Assembly: GCA_036785705.1 (NCBI GenBank) | Contig: JAWUZG010000299.1 | Location: forward strand, 62,001-126,000 | Reading direction: 5' to 3' | Origin: Acanthornis magna | Lineage: Eukaryota > Chordata > Aves > Passeriformes > Acanthizidae | Length of the DNA stretch: 64,000 nucleotides | Shown: positions 11,637 to 24,575 of the stretch, piece after piece | Layout: each line of letters opens with the position of its first letter | Numbering within the stretch: position 1 is the stretch's first letter | Notes under the pieces: generated by a model | Databases searched by the model: none | What the model saw: only the letters and a program-made list of their open reading frames with translations | What the model was told of the DNA's origin: nothing | Position numbers and translations under genes: made by a program

Positions 11637-13204
11637 CCAATAAAACATGTGCAACACTGACCCTTGGACAGGACAAACAGCAGGAAAGCAGCAGATTTTG
11701 ACATCAGTTTGAAGAGCTCTGTCCCAGCAGAAGATATTGCCAGGATGCCTGTGGCAGAGTCAACTGGAGACCAGGAGCTGGAATCGAAGTCCTCTGTCCT
11801 CCCCAGCTTTCCTTTCCCATCACTGGTGTTTTATACCTTCTCCCAAAAGAAAAGGGGACAATCTCATCTGTCCTTGAAAAAATTTAATTATTTTTGAGAC
11901 CAGGGCTTTTTCTGGTTTGGCCAGGCTCCTTTCTTGCTTATTCTGTAGAAATACCTGGTCCCAGCACACAGCTCTCCTGCTTCTCAATTCCCTATTTTTA
12001 TCTTGCTGATTTTACTGTTTCCAAGTGTTTTCCCCTGCTCTCTCTGTGCAACTGTACCACGGGTCTCTGATGACCCCTTTGTGGCTGCAGATATTTATGT
12101 AAATGTATGGAGTTATGCTTGGAGTGTCTCCCTCTCACAAAAAGTGTTGCTAAAGGCATTTTGTATCACTGCCAGCTGCCCTATTTCAGTGTGCTCCTGC
12201 CTCGGTGCAAGGCAAGCTAATATTCACTGCCTTTGCTTGGGCTGCTGCTGCTTTTTGCAGGAAACTGCTCCCTGCATCAGCTCTGCTGCCCTGCTCTGAA
12301 CCACCTGGGAGCAGCTCAGTCCCTGAGCAAAGTGATGCTGTTCCCTCACTTGTTCTGGTCCTGATTTCAAAACACCCCTCCAAAAAACGAAGACAGTTTA
12401 ATGATGATGAATTTTAAAGCATGGTGGCTATGAAGCCTTTAAATTGCCTGCTTTGGAGACCCCCTTGCAGCCACACTTAGTAAGTGACAACACCTCCATG
12501 TGGGACTGTTGTTGGCTCAGTGTTTCTGCCTCTTTTAACTGTGTGGATTGGAAATAAAACCTTTTAACATTTCAAAAATGGAACTTGGCTTTCCCTGTAG
12601 TGCTATGGGAGTGTGTGAGTCAGGGTTTTTCTGCAGAGTGTGTTGGTGTTCCCTTTGCTTTTCCTCCTCTGCCGATATTTTCCCAAGAGGAGGTATTTTT
12701 GGAGATGCATAAGTGCTTCAGATCGTGTTTGTTTTCGATGAGACTATTTCAGAGGAGCGAAAGGATGTGTTCTCAGAAGCTGTTTGCTGTTTTGGTTGTT
12801 TGGTGTGCCCGAGTTCCCCTGACAGAGACACTGTGGGGAAAGGCTCATAGCTCCCGGGACTTTGAAAAGTGTTTTCACAGGCTCTGTTAGCAGCATTTTA
12901 GCTGGGAAGTTTTGTTTTTCAGACAGGGAACTTCATGCAAATTCCTCATTTCCAATGCATTTCCTTGGCTGAAACTTCCTTTTCTGTGTTCTTTAAAGCA
13001 ACAGAGCTGCTTTATCTGTTTATTGAGATTATTCTTATTGGGGGGAGCTTTTATTACTGTTTTTTATTTTCTTCCTGCAATTTTCTAGTTGAACTTTCTC
13101 AGTGACTGCCAGGCCAGCAGTAGAACGTTAACTTTAAAGCCATTTGGGAACCTTTGTGTAAAGTCTAGTTTGGGCTATTCTGTTTTCTGGTTTGATTGGT
13201 TTAG
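11637..13204. other. Non-coding DNA, no gene seen
   Basis: Several frames of 65-101 codons occur on both strands. None has a domain signature, and they lie in a stretch with slightly higher GC. I see no supported gene. Confidence 0.45.
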
Positions 13205-13282
13205 TGAGCATGGTGGCATTCAAGGGTGGGACCTGGTGATCTTGGAGGTCTTTTCCAACCTGTATGATTCCATGATTCTATG
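13205..13282 (+). mobile_element. CR1 LINE 3' tail fragment
   Basis: Only the last 80 bases or so of a CR1 are present: GACCTGGTGATCTTGGAGGTC, TTTTCCAACCT and the terminal microsatellite-like TGATTCCATGATTCTATG. This belongs to a different CR1 subfamily from the TTAAGGTCCC group. Confidence 0.8.
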
Positions 13283-16200
13283 GGAACAGGGCAGTAGCTC
13301 TTAAATCAGTATATTCAAATGTACTTTCAAATTCATCTTTAAGATCACAGTTACCTGTTTCTAATGTCTGAGCAGATCTGGACTAATGTTAAAAAGGTGC
13401 ATCAAGAACAATATAGAGTTTCCCTGTGTTCCCAATGTTTTGTATCCATGACTTCTGAAAAAAAGGCTGCTCATGGTCTTCATCTTTCACTGAGATTAAT
13501 TGTGAAAATCATATTTCAGTCTTCTGAAATCACCCGGAAAATACTTTCAAGATAAGAAATGGAATCCAGTAGGGATCTACAACCATTTCAATGGGAAAAA
13601 AAGAAAAAAGAATAATAATTTTTAAAGTTATTAATGAAAGATAGGATAATGGAGTTCACAGTTTGTGTTTTTACCTTTTTATTCCTTCTATTCTATTCTT
13701 TCAATAACCTTCAGTCAGGAAAACAGTGATGCACGTCTAAGGAACAACATTTATTACTGAAAAACAATTTTCACTCAAATCCAGCGTAGGCAAAATCCTT
13801 CTTTTTAAAAAGCAAATTTGAAAATGCTCAAAAATACAGATGCAGAAGCAAAATGAAAGGTGAGTTCTCAAAATTCTTGGAAAAGAATTTATCTCTTTTA
13901 TTTGGAAAACCTAGCTGAGGTCGAAGCCCTTGAATTCAGCAGTGCATTCCAAACTTCGCTGTAAAACAAACTCTTATCTGAAGAATTTAGTAGCAATTGG
14001 AACCAGTTACTTAAGGAGCTTTCTGAAGTTATTGGGGCTTTACAGCCTATGTTCCTATGATAAAAGTGCTTGGAAATCAACCTTGTTCCCAGGAAATCAG
14101 TGGTGAGAGTCTTACAAATGTCAAGTGGATGCTTTACTACAAATGAACCTCGGTTTGTGGCACAGTAAAGCACTTAGGTTATAAAAGACAAGAGAAAAAG
14201 GAAGAAGAAAGAAAAAGCCCTGCTTTTATGGGGCTGAAATAAACACTTGGTTGTGTTCTGCAGGCCTAGAAGGTTCTTCCAGCTCTGGAGTGCCTCAGTA
14301 CCTAAAATAAAAGGAAATTTTAGACACCTCTGTAAATAAACTTTTCACTCAAACTCAAATCCCATTAATGCCCACTTAGTTTGCTGACTTTGCCAAGTTC
14401 CCATGTTCTGTGTCCCAAGTTAAAACAGAAAAGCTGGTAATTTTTAATGATTTATTATTGTTAAGAGTGTTGGAGGAGAAGAACTTTTCTATCAGCAAAT
14501 AATACTCGTCAGAGTGTAATTAAATATTTACATCTTTCCCCATTCTTATATATATATATATAAAATGTTCTTTTGCATTCAGGGATGTAATAGAGGCTTT
14601 GGTAAATACAGCTTTCTCAGTTGTGCTCTCTCAACCAAGCCAGTCCCTCCTGAATCCTCAAAAGCATCAAACATGAGTTGTTGTAGCCTAGTAACGAGAA
14701 CATTTTAAATAATATGACTAAATTGAGAGAGGCTTTATCACAAATACCATTTATTAACTCAAAGGCAGCTCCTCAAAGCCTAAATGAGAGGCTCAAAATT
14801 CAGCCTTTAATGTTGTCAATGTGCACAGAGCATCAAAGAAGACTCCAAAACTATCCCCACATGCAAAAGATTTTCCAGCAAGCTGAAAGTTACATCTTAA
14901 GAGCAGTTTTATCCCAATTTAGAATTATAGGTTCTATAAACTCAAATATTTGAAGCTTTGGATTGTTACCAGGAAGTTAGAGAAAAAGTCAATACTCTCA
15001 TATCTGATGAATCTGTTTATTTTTTCACTCTACATTCCAAACAAAAATGTCACAGTTACTTTTCAAATACTTTGTCAGTGTTTCTCTCCACTAGAAAAAT
15101 CAAGGAAATTTATGGCCTCACTTAGAAACTCTGCCTTCTGTATATATTTTCCCGTGGTTTGGGGATTGAAAATCTGTATTTTCCCTCAAGGCTATTGCTT
15201 TCCCTTTAATCAGGAACTATTACAATGTTGCCAAAAATTTTCAAACAACTGCTGTGATGGACACTACCATTTCTTCATCAATTTTTCTTTATTTCATTAA
15301 TTAGAACACTTGTAGCTCATGACTTTAACACTCATTTTTTAAAAAACAGACAAAAATTTGTTTGTTTTTCTCTGTTTTTGTTGGTTTCTTTTGTTCCAGA
15401 CAAACAAAAGAAACTATTGCAAAGTTATTTATATTACTGCTGCTGAAAACTTCATTATTCCAAAGCCAGGAGCCACAAAAGAGCTACAAAATAGTTCAAT
15501 ATGTTAAAAGCTGACCAAGAAAATAGTTCCCTGGCCTGTTTAAATAATACTAAGAAGAAAGTAATAAGCCTGTAGGTCTTATTATAGGCAGTAGAAAAAA
15601 GCAGAGCAATAAGTCTCTCTATAAACTGTGAAGCTCAACTTTTTTTTATTATGAAGACAAAGCACCACCTGTGACCTTTAAGAGATTTATTTTGTTCCCT
15701 CACCTGTTCTCCTGCGCAAAGGATTAAAACATTATTCATTCCATAGCTACAAAAAAAATCTGTCATCTACACTGCTTTTGATTTTCTTCTCCACACATCC
15801 ATTATGTTTCAAATAAACATTTTTTTTCAACTCCTGGAGTTCTTAAATAACTTCTTCAAACACTCGGGAGAAGTGTTGACAAAGCTGTGAATAATGTTCA
15901 GCTGAATCGTATTTGTCATACAGCAACACCTCAGCTCCAGCAGGTGTTTCCCCTGGGACAATGTGCTAAACAATGGAAACTCAATTCTACGGCTTCCAAG
16001 GAGACTCACCTTGCCCAGGTGTGGTCACAGCACAGCACCTCTCCAGGAGGAAAGGTTCACAGCTCAGCAGCTACCTGGATATTTCTCTGACTGGTTTAAT
16101 TGGAGCACACTGGGATTCATGCAACAAACATCATATTTTTTGAGATGGTTGTGAGCAGTTTAATCAGTTTTTCAGCCCATAGCATTCATATCACCTTGAG

Positions 16201-16340
16201 CATGTAGTAGTCATAATTACCAGGGTGTAGTGGGTATATAATGCACAATTTCATAGTGTCCTTGTTGTTCTTGGTAGTTTGTCATGGCAGGATTGTTCCC
16301 CTGTGATCTGACGTTTCAATATATATTGATTTTGTTGCAC
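13283..16340. other. AT-rich non-coding DNA
   Basis: No supported gene. It contains a short TA run at 14551-14562 and a perfect 12-bp inverted repeat at 15384-15414. The longest frame (116 codons at 14950-15300) has no recognisable domain. Confidence 0.45.
15384..15414. repeat. Perfect 12-bp inverted repeat
   Basis: GTTTCTTTTGTT at 15384-15395 is the exact reverse complement of 15403-15414, separated by a 7-base spacer. It would form a hairpin in RNA. I see no associated gene. Confidence 0.8.
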
Positions 16341-16612
16341 ATAGAATCATGGAATATCCTGAGCTGGAAAAGACCCACAAGGACCATCCAGTCCCAGCCC
16401 TGGCCCTGCACAGACCCCCAACAATCCCACCCTGTCCATCCCTGGCAGCGCTGTCCAAACGCTCCTGGAGCTGTGGCAGCCTCGGGGCCGTGCCCATTCC
16501 CTGGGGAGCCTGGGCAGTGCCAGCACCCTCTGGGGAAGAACCTTTCCCTGATCTCCAGCCTGACCTGCCCTGGCACAGCTCCAGCCCTTCCCTGGGTGCT
16601 CTCTCTGGTCAT
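16341..16612 (-). mobile_element. CR1 LINE 3' fragment (young subfamily)
   Basis: Inverted CR1 3' end. Its sense strand ends in the tail ATTCCATGATTCTATG. It is close to identical, in opposite orientation, to the copy at 24290-24575, including the CTGGAGATCAGGGAAAGG and CCGAGGCTGCCACAGCTCC blocks. The two are about 8 kb apart. Low divergence points to a recently active CR1 subfamily. Confidence 0.9.
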
Positions 16613-17671
16613 CTTCCAACGGTCATCCCATAAATGCTTATTCAGGATAAGAATGGTTTCCTTCCTCTATAACGTACTCTCAGTAATTCCTTCCATCGCA
16701 TTCGAGTCATGCCCGGCCTAAACTCTGATTATAACAACCACAGCCAAATTAATGGGGGAACTTAGACCATTCCCAGAGGAGCCAGGCAGCTCTCCTGGCT
16801 TGGCCAGCAGAAGGTGCGCAGTGCTGTTGGGCTACAGAAGGGGCAAGAGGAAGCCCTGCTCAGCCTGGTCCCTTTCCCAGCCTTACAGAGTCACTGGCCT
16901 GCAGCACTCCTGCTCCTTTGACATGACATTATTGCATGTCTTTGTCAGATCCCCGTCAAACTACTTCAAACATACTCTGTGCTGCTAAAAGAGCTCTGCA
17001 ATTACCTCCAGCTCGGGCAGGACAGAGCAGGGCAGTTCCTACGAAGTTTGGGGGGAGGTTTTTGATCCTTCCCGCTGCTCTACTGTGCACAAACTGCTTG
17101 TTGGTGTTTTGATGGAGTTCAAGGTCTTGGTCTTAATGTTTAAAGCCCTTAATAGAGTGGGTCACACTGTCTCGCTGGAGTTCTGATCTTTAGGGATCTT
17201 TCATCTTGCCTTGGGAGATCTGAAGGAAAAGGTTAATCGTTGCCAGGCGTAGAAAGAAAGCCTCAGTTGGCTCCGAGCTTTGCGGCTGTGCCGTCAGATC
17301 TGTGAAATGCCTTCCTTGAAGAGGAAGAGGCACTATGGACTTGGGCTCTTGAAAGAGGCACAAAGGCCTTACTTATCTTTGCAGATATTGGGGAGGCACC
17401 TCTGATTCCTCTTGACTTTTTCTTTCCTCAAGGCTAAAGGTTGAAGAAGAAAGCGCTCGGCACAGTTGCAGCCACACATCCACACTTCTGAGCGTGGACT
17501 CTGCGGCAGCTCCTCCTCACACGGCTCAGACCTTGGTTGCTTTCCAAACCACGAGATTCACATCACAGGAAGAAAATGGCTCCTAAGTCCTCTAAGTGGT
17601 CTTACATCCACACTAATTCTGGTCCTTTCATGCCTTCACAGTAGGAAGTGAGCATTTTTTATCAGCATTTT
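16613..17671. other. Non-coding, with a possible old LINE remnant
   Basis: No supported gene. Around 17115-17160 the plus strand encodes a peptide with a FKVLVL.FKALN pattern, which recalls the C-terminal part of L2/CR1-like reverse transcriptase proteins. Frame breaks follow. This is a weak resemblance that I could not confirm. Confidence 0.3.
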
Positions 17672-17762
17672 ATGGAATCACAGAAGGGTGTCAGTTGGTA
17701 GGGACCTTAATGATCATCCAGTTTCTACTTCCTGTCGTGGGCAGGGACACGTTCCTGGAATA
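17672..17762 (-). mobile_element. CR1 LINE 3' fragment (old)
   Basis: A short, diverged inverted CR1 tail: ATGGAATCACAGAAGGGTGT, TAGGGACCTTAATGATCATCC and TCGTGGGCAGGGACACG. Confidence 0.7.
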
Positions 17763-20700
17763 ACTGAGCTTCTCCATTTCTCTTTGCCTCCTGGAATGTA
17801 TTTTGATCTGAAGCACAGCTTGCTTTAGCCTAAGAAGCCAAGAGAGCAACCAAATTTAGCTTTCCTTCAGAGGACCTGTGTTTAGAACGATCCTGTCTTA
17901 ACTCTGAGATCTTTGTGATGTATTAGAGTAGCACCGGTGCAGTGTCATTCTGAAATAGTTAAACTCAAAACTATCGTTATGCCATTCATACAGCTGTCAT
18001 GTTGGTAGCACTCTGAAGCACAGGAAGGCAACAGTCTTTCTATTTCAAAACATAATTTTGGAGGACTTTGGAAATTTATTCTCTAAGATTTCTGCTGATA
18101 CCGCTTTCCAACCTGTTAGATTTGGGATGGACTTGGACTTGCAGTTTTTATGCCTTCTGCTCTGATTTTGTCTTCTGTTAAATTTATGGAGAGGAGACTT
18201 CTCTGTGGCCTCACTCAGAGGGCTGAGAACACACATAAATGAAAAACTGAAAGCCAGCTGGCATTGAACCAGGTTTCAGTGGTTTTTGTCAAATACCTAA
18301 AATTTAATAAAGACTTAAGTATGACTGATAGAAGTCCTTGCTGTCCTGTTCCCCTGATCTGGAGCAGTTTCAAGCACCAGGGACAAGTTATCCCCACTGT
18401 AAAAGGGTTGAAATTGTGATGACCACTCACTCACAGCGCATTGACTTTGAGCCTTGGCATTGAGCTGCAGTTCAGAAGTACAGAATCTACCATTAGGAGA
18501 AGCAGAAGTCTCCTAATCCCATTTTTGTGAATCCAATGTGAGACACATCACCCAGGAGCTGTATTCTGTCTGGATCCTCTTTCGGAGAAGCATTTTTTAA
18601 GATAACCATGAAGGGTTTTTTTCATTATGAACAGAATAAATAGTGAATAAATTTTTTGAATGTAAGATTACACCCACCTTGGTTCTTTATATAATAATTC
18701 CATTAATTGGCAGATAATGCCAGTTGATGTGGAAGTGAGAGGAGAATTTTGGGGTCGTGCAATGGTTTTAATCCCAACCCTCAGTATCCACTCAACATTG
18801 ACTCTTTGGATGCCGTTCAAATACTTCAAATGTCAATTCTTCTGTAAGTCAGCAGTCCCCATTAAGGGTTTATTTAACGTCATTGCACACCATTTAAAAT
18901 TTACATGGTTTTAAAAATGAATTGTTCTTGCCTTTTTTCCTTTCCTTCTAATATAATCTTTTTGTTGACAAATTATAATTCAGTTTTAACTCAAATCTCT
19001 GTAGCATGTGTGAAAATTCACTTCAGCCATGGAAAGCTTGAGAGGATTACAGAGGAGCGCACTGGATAAGAAGTCGGCATACAGGAATTACTTTTATTTC
19101 TGCAAATGAGTATTTCATTGCAATGAGAAGTGTGTTTATCTTCCAAGTGGCTTTAAAATCAAATGCATTTCTGGGGGTCTGAGGACAGAAATGAAAGTTT
19201 ACAAGAAGATCGGTGTTCTTTTGCCTGTAGTGATAAGATTCCCTAAGTTTTGAACAAATGGAAAATGAAAATTAATTTACATCTTCTCCCCACTGAGCAG
19301 GGTGTAAAGAGTGAGAAAGAAAATTCCCAGACAATGTTTAGAGAAGAGTCTCACATTAATGCTATTTACCCATGGAGTTCAGTACCTGGGTACACATGAT
19401 GAGAGCAGTCATCTTGGAAATTATGTTGGTCTATCTTGTTTAAATAATATTGCAAACCCTCTGCTAATTGTTCCTAATACACTTATGATCTGGAAAATCT
19501 TATTTGGTGAAGTATTATTCAGCTAACTCTTAACCAGTCTGTTAATTATTATTAACCTAATTATTCTTCTGTTACAGGGCCAATATTTTTCAGACTCTTT
19601 TTCTCAATTTATAAAAAAATAAAAAATTGGAAGCTGAAAGAGGAGTTGACCATATAGACTTATTTTCTGTATCCAAGGTAATATTAGGAATTATTTAATC
19701 AGTTCCTGGCTTGGAGAGGGGATTTCTGATGGGAAAGGATATGAAACAGAATATCCAGAAACTGCAATTACTCAACTTCACTGGAGGAATTGGTTGAAAA
19801 GTTCTAAAGGTGAATAAACAGCAATATCTTTAAATTTGAACAACAGACTTTGGGTTGTGGTAGTCCCAGTGACTGAGAATGATGATCTGTTTGAGATGTT
19901 TGAGATTTGCTGGAGGAATCCACAGGGGCACACAATGTGATTCCTGATCCTAATGGTCCTTCCCAGCATTGAAACCTGGAACAGAAATGTTCTGAAGGCC
20001 TGAGAACTCCGTAGTTCCTTCTGCCACAATACTTTTCCTTCTGTGATAACTTCCCCAGCAAGCTGAAGTCCCCAATACCATGTGAAACGTGCTTTTGGCA
20101 AGAAGCAAGTCTGTTTTAGTGAAGGAAGCACTGAGAACCAACGCTGAATACAGAGATGATATTTATTTTGGATTTCGGTGGGGCTCTGAAAGCCCTGTTG
20201 ATTAAATGGATTCAATATTTTGATGCTGTCGCAGATGCTGCATTCAGATTAGAGCCAACTCTCCAGAGCAGAATAGTAGACTAAAAATCCTCCTAGAACA
20301 GATCAAATGCAGTGAATGCAGGTGTATTTCAATTTAATCATCAGAGAGTAATTCCTGTGCTCTCCCTGCCCGCGCTATTGATCTTGGCAGCTCCGGGAGG
20401 CTGTAAACACGCCCTGCGCACTGTCAGGTTGTGCCCCAGAGCTGCTTCTCCCCAGCTCGAACATTTACATGAGGGGAAGGATCAGAAAATTCTGATTTAT
20501 GTTCAAGCTCTTGAGGATTCAGCGTCTCCCTGCCCGTGGACTTTAAAGGCCTCCCCGACATGTTGTGCTTGTCCTCTTGGTGTCCTCTGTGTTTTAAAAA
20601 CCGCCTTCAAGTTGTCTCTCTGTAATCATAAAGCTGATTTTTAATTAGCACAGTGTAGTGACAAATACATCTTGAAAAGCTCACTACAAAATAATGGCCA

Positions 20701-23035
20701 GCAATTATATACAATGTACTTTTTATGCTAATATCTCAATTATAATTTATCACAAATATCATACTTCAGTAACTATTTCCTATTACTTTTTATTATTTGT
20801 ATCAATATCACTAGTTCCTTATAAACATTGTTTACCATACACATAATCACAACATATAGTACCATGAATAAATTTAGTTAACTTATTGAGAAACCATTTC
20901 AAAGCTGCAAACTTTTAATTTCTGGTACTAATTTGTTCAGTCAATGTCAGGTTTTTGTTCTGATTATTGCTTTATTTATAACAACTTGGTCTTTTTCCTT
21001 TGCTTCCTGCCTGAGTGTGAATATTCCATCAAACTAAAAATTTTAATGCTCTAAAAAAGGCTTGAGATAATGTGCAAGGGAAAACTGATTTATCTTTTCA
21101 AGTGACAAAAGATTTTTGCTTCTTTTTGTACTTCTGAGACTGAGGTAATGAACGAGTAACATGGCACAACTCTTTTGGGTGAGAATAAAGGAAAATATTC
21201 GTAAAGAGTTTTGAGATATTTCTCATGCATTGTATTATTTGACAGTTTACGGTCATTCACTGAAAATTTCATTTTCACAGAAGTTTCATTGGTGGTTTTG
21301 TACAGCGAGGGGATTAAAGGTTGAATGTGACACAACAATTACTTAAACCCAAATCAATTTTAAGGCTCGGGGTAATAAGCCTATTAACAAAAATAATAAA
21401 AAATTGCAGAAGTTAAACATACAACTGAAACTGACAGATATTTATAGGAAAATTATATACAATTACATGGAGAATGTGACATTGATCCAGTGTTAGGGTA
21501 CAAAAAGATCCACATTTCTGATGACCTTGAGCTTAATGATTGAGAAAAATCTATGGAAAATTGGCAGCTTCATTGAGACTTGCAAGGAGAGACCTCCTAA
21601 AGCATCCCAAAAAATCAGAATGAGGATGGTACTTCTTTTGGAATATGGAAATAGTGTTTTTAAGGAGAAGACAACATATAACCAGGATCCAGTGGGACGT
21701 GCAAGTAAAACTGCATAATGTGTCCTTTTAATATTTTATGTTGCAGGCAATCCTACTATTTTGAAAGCTACATAACAAACATATCCATTTAGACATAAAT
21801 CCCATCTGGGTTTGTATGAGGATTCGACATTGATGTAAAGTAACACTGTGAGGAAAACACAAGGGAAAACTCACTATAAAAATTAGCTGCAATGATCCAG
21901 GAAAGAAGATAATTAGCAATGAAAATTACCTGTTTTATATGGAACCTGGTCTGATAGTTCAAAAGCTTGGCCTTTAAAATTTAAATAAAACATTTAGAAG
22001 TTGAGATCTGGCCTGTTCTGAATACAGTTTAAAGATTCATGTTAAAGACAACAGGATTTAGGAACAGGTGAATTCTTTTCCCCATTGCAATAACTGTCCC
22101 TGGAGAAAGGACACAGCAGAACTGAGCTGGTCACGGTAAACTATTCATAATATACATGTGAATATGCAATATTAACACAGGATTTATGCTTTGATTTCAT
22201 GACTTATTCATCATGAACAGTGTGTGGGGGTTATTCTCGATGGGAAAATTCCCTTCTCCTCATCCCTCTTCCCATGCATGGTTCCCATCCATCCTGACAG
22301 CTGAGGGAGGAAACTATTGGAAATCTAATGGAGCAGAGTAGAAGTGAGAGGAAAAACCTACCCATCTGGGCAGCAGCCCATATTTACATTCATTTTAAGC
22401 TCTTAGGGCATTTTAGATATAGGAGCAGCTGCCTCTGGGCAATGATTTATGGGATTGTCTCTGGGCTTTTGCAATAAAGATTATGCTCAGACCTGGAAAT
22501 CACAAATGTGCAAAATTCCACAGTCAATCTATTTTCAGTCAGGTTTATTTTTAATGCTAAACTTCTTTGCTGGTACAGAAATTGCCTGAACTAGCAGTAC
22601 TTCTGTGAGAAGGTCAATAACTCAATATTAACCGAAACAGATTTTCTACGATTAAGCTCTAGAGTTTTTTATTTTGGGTACCAGAGATCCTTTGCACTAG
22701 AAGCAGACTTCGTTTTGCAAAGAGAGCAATAATTTCTGATAGTTTTTACTTCTAGCACTTCATTTAGCAGCCACCAACACATTTATTTGCAAAACTAAAG
22801 CAAAAACCACCAACACTTAGCAGGTAATTGTTCTTAAAAGCCAAGACAATACAATAAAAATTCAAGAGGAGCATGATCAGTTACTAAAGCTGAGCAGACA
22901 CTCGGGGATGAAGGTTGGGGATGCCAGATGTCCAACTGCGATCCCTAAAAATGTCTGTACAGGTTGATAAATGACTCCTTTTCAGTTTACTTCAGTAGCA
23001 AGATTCCTCCTACAACTCCTGCGGTTTGTAAGGCT
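17763..23035. other. AT-rich non-coding DNA
   Basis: About 5 kb with no recognised repeat, RNA gene or exon. The longest frame is 145 codons (19778-20215, minus) and has no domain signature. 20330-20640 is locally more GC-rich, which is all I can say of it. Confidence 0.45.
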
Positions 23036-23220
23036 TTGGAAAAAGATATCCTGGGCAGTGTTGGGGTTTGCCATCCTTGCAAGTGTTCAAAAAACATGTG
23101 GATGTGGGCCTTCAGGACATGGTTTAGCGGTGAACACGGTGGTGGTGGTTTTGCCGTCAGACTTGATGATCTTAAAGGTCTTCTGCAACCTTTACAATGC
23201 TGTGATTCCTCCATGATTTG
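23036..23220 (+). mobile_element. CR1 LINE 3' fragment (old)
   Basis: A diverged CR1 end in sense orientation, recognised by GACTTGATGATCTTAAAGGTC followed by TTCTGCAACCTTTACAATG and a degraded GTGATTCCTCCATGATT tail. Confidence 0.75.
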
Positions 23221-24289
23221 CAGTGGAATGTAAATATGTGGGACAAAAAGGATTACGACTTAAGATCTATCTCTAGAATTTAATCTCTGAAACTTCTGAC
23301 TTAATAAATGAGGCTCCTCTACCCTCAATTGTTAACTGAATGCATTGAGCTTTTTTCAAACTATTAACTCCCCGAATATTCAGGGCTTGGGCTGCTTTTG
23401 AATGATTTCTCGGCTAATAAGAAACTTGTAGTGAACTTCGGATTTTCATCCTTTAAAACCATTGACTTGCAGTTAGCCTATGAAAAGTGTAATTGATTTC
23501 CATTTAGCTGTAATGGGATTTCTGCCTGGGCTGTATTGAGTGGGGTGAGGGATGTGGAGAGCACTGAATCACTGTCCTGAGGCACGCTCCGTCTTCTATG
23601 ACGCTCCCAGGCATGGGAGCTCCTCGGAAATGAAATTCCCATGTTTCTCTTCAGCTGATTCACTGCTGCCGTCGGTGAGGAATTTTTTAAGGAGAAGCAA
23701 GGGCTGGATGATCGACCATAAGGCTTCTCTAATGAATTAAATTACAGCAGTGATACTTTCTTATTGTTGCAGGCAGGAGTGCCTGATACCAGCAGCCCGT
23801 GGGCAATAATACTGAGCAAGAAACAGCTGATGTCAGTTATTGCTTTCCCATTTCCCCTATCTGCAAAGGATTTAGAGCCCTAGATTGGGACTACTAGTCA
23901 GAAATACATTTGAATAGGTCAGGAGGTGTTATTGGAAGTCCTCTGGGAAAGATTTTCTACTTCTCTGAAAGACAATACACATCAGCCTATGCCTTATTTC
24001 AAAGTATTTCACTGCAAAAAGGTGCTCTAAAAGAGTCTAAAAGAAATTTTTAGTAACATCTGCCATTTTGCTGTCATGGTTTCTGTTGTTGAGATGTTTC
24101 ATAGCAGCAACAATTCACATAGGATGTGGAGCTGAATATTGAATTAGTTAATTTTACTCTTGTGTTTGTGTCTGCAGTCTTCTGAGGATGTGTACAATTC
24201 TTTAATCCTTCTGGGCAGCTTCCTGGTGCTTTCCAGGAAGGAATCTAGTGTTATATTAAACAGCTTCCTCACAGAGGGGCAGTTCTGAT
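23221..24289. other. Non-coding DNA, no gene seen
   Basis: Nothing recognisable beyond short spurious frames. Confidence 0.45.
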
Positions 24290-24575
24290 CCATGCTCTCT
24301 GGTGACCAGGACAGGAGCCAGGGAAGGGCTGGAGCTGTGCCAGGGCAGGTCAGGCTGGAGATCAGGGAAAGGTTCTTCCCCAGAGGGTGCTGGCACTGCC
24401 CAGGCTCCCCAGGGAATGGGCACGGCCCCGAGGCTGCCACAGCTCCAGGAGCGTTTGGACAGCACTGCCAGGGATGGACAGGGTGGGATTGCTGGGGGTC
24501 TGTGCAGGGCCAGGGCTGGGACTGGATGGTCCTGGTGGGTCTCTTCCAGCTCAGGATATTCTGTGATTCCATGAT
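24290..24575 (+). mobile_element. CR1 LINE 3' fragment (young subfamily)
   Basis: Sense-orientation CR1 from GACCAGGACAGGAGCCAGGG to the tail ATTCTGTGATTCCATGATTC. It is the near-identical inverted partner of 16341-16612. Apparent proteins over it (up to 142 codons) are read through non-coding CR1 3' sequence. Confidence 0.9.
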
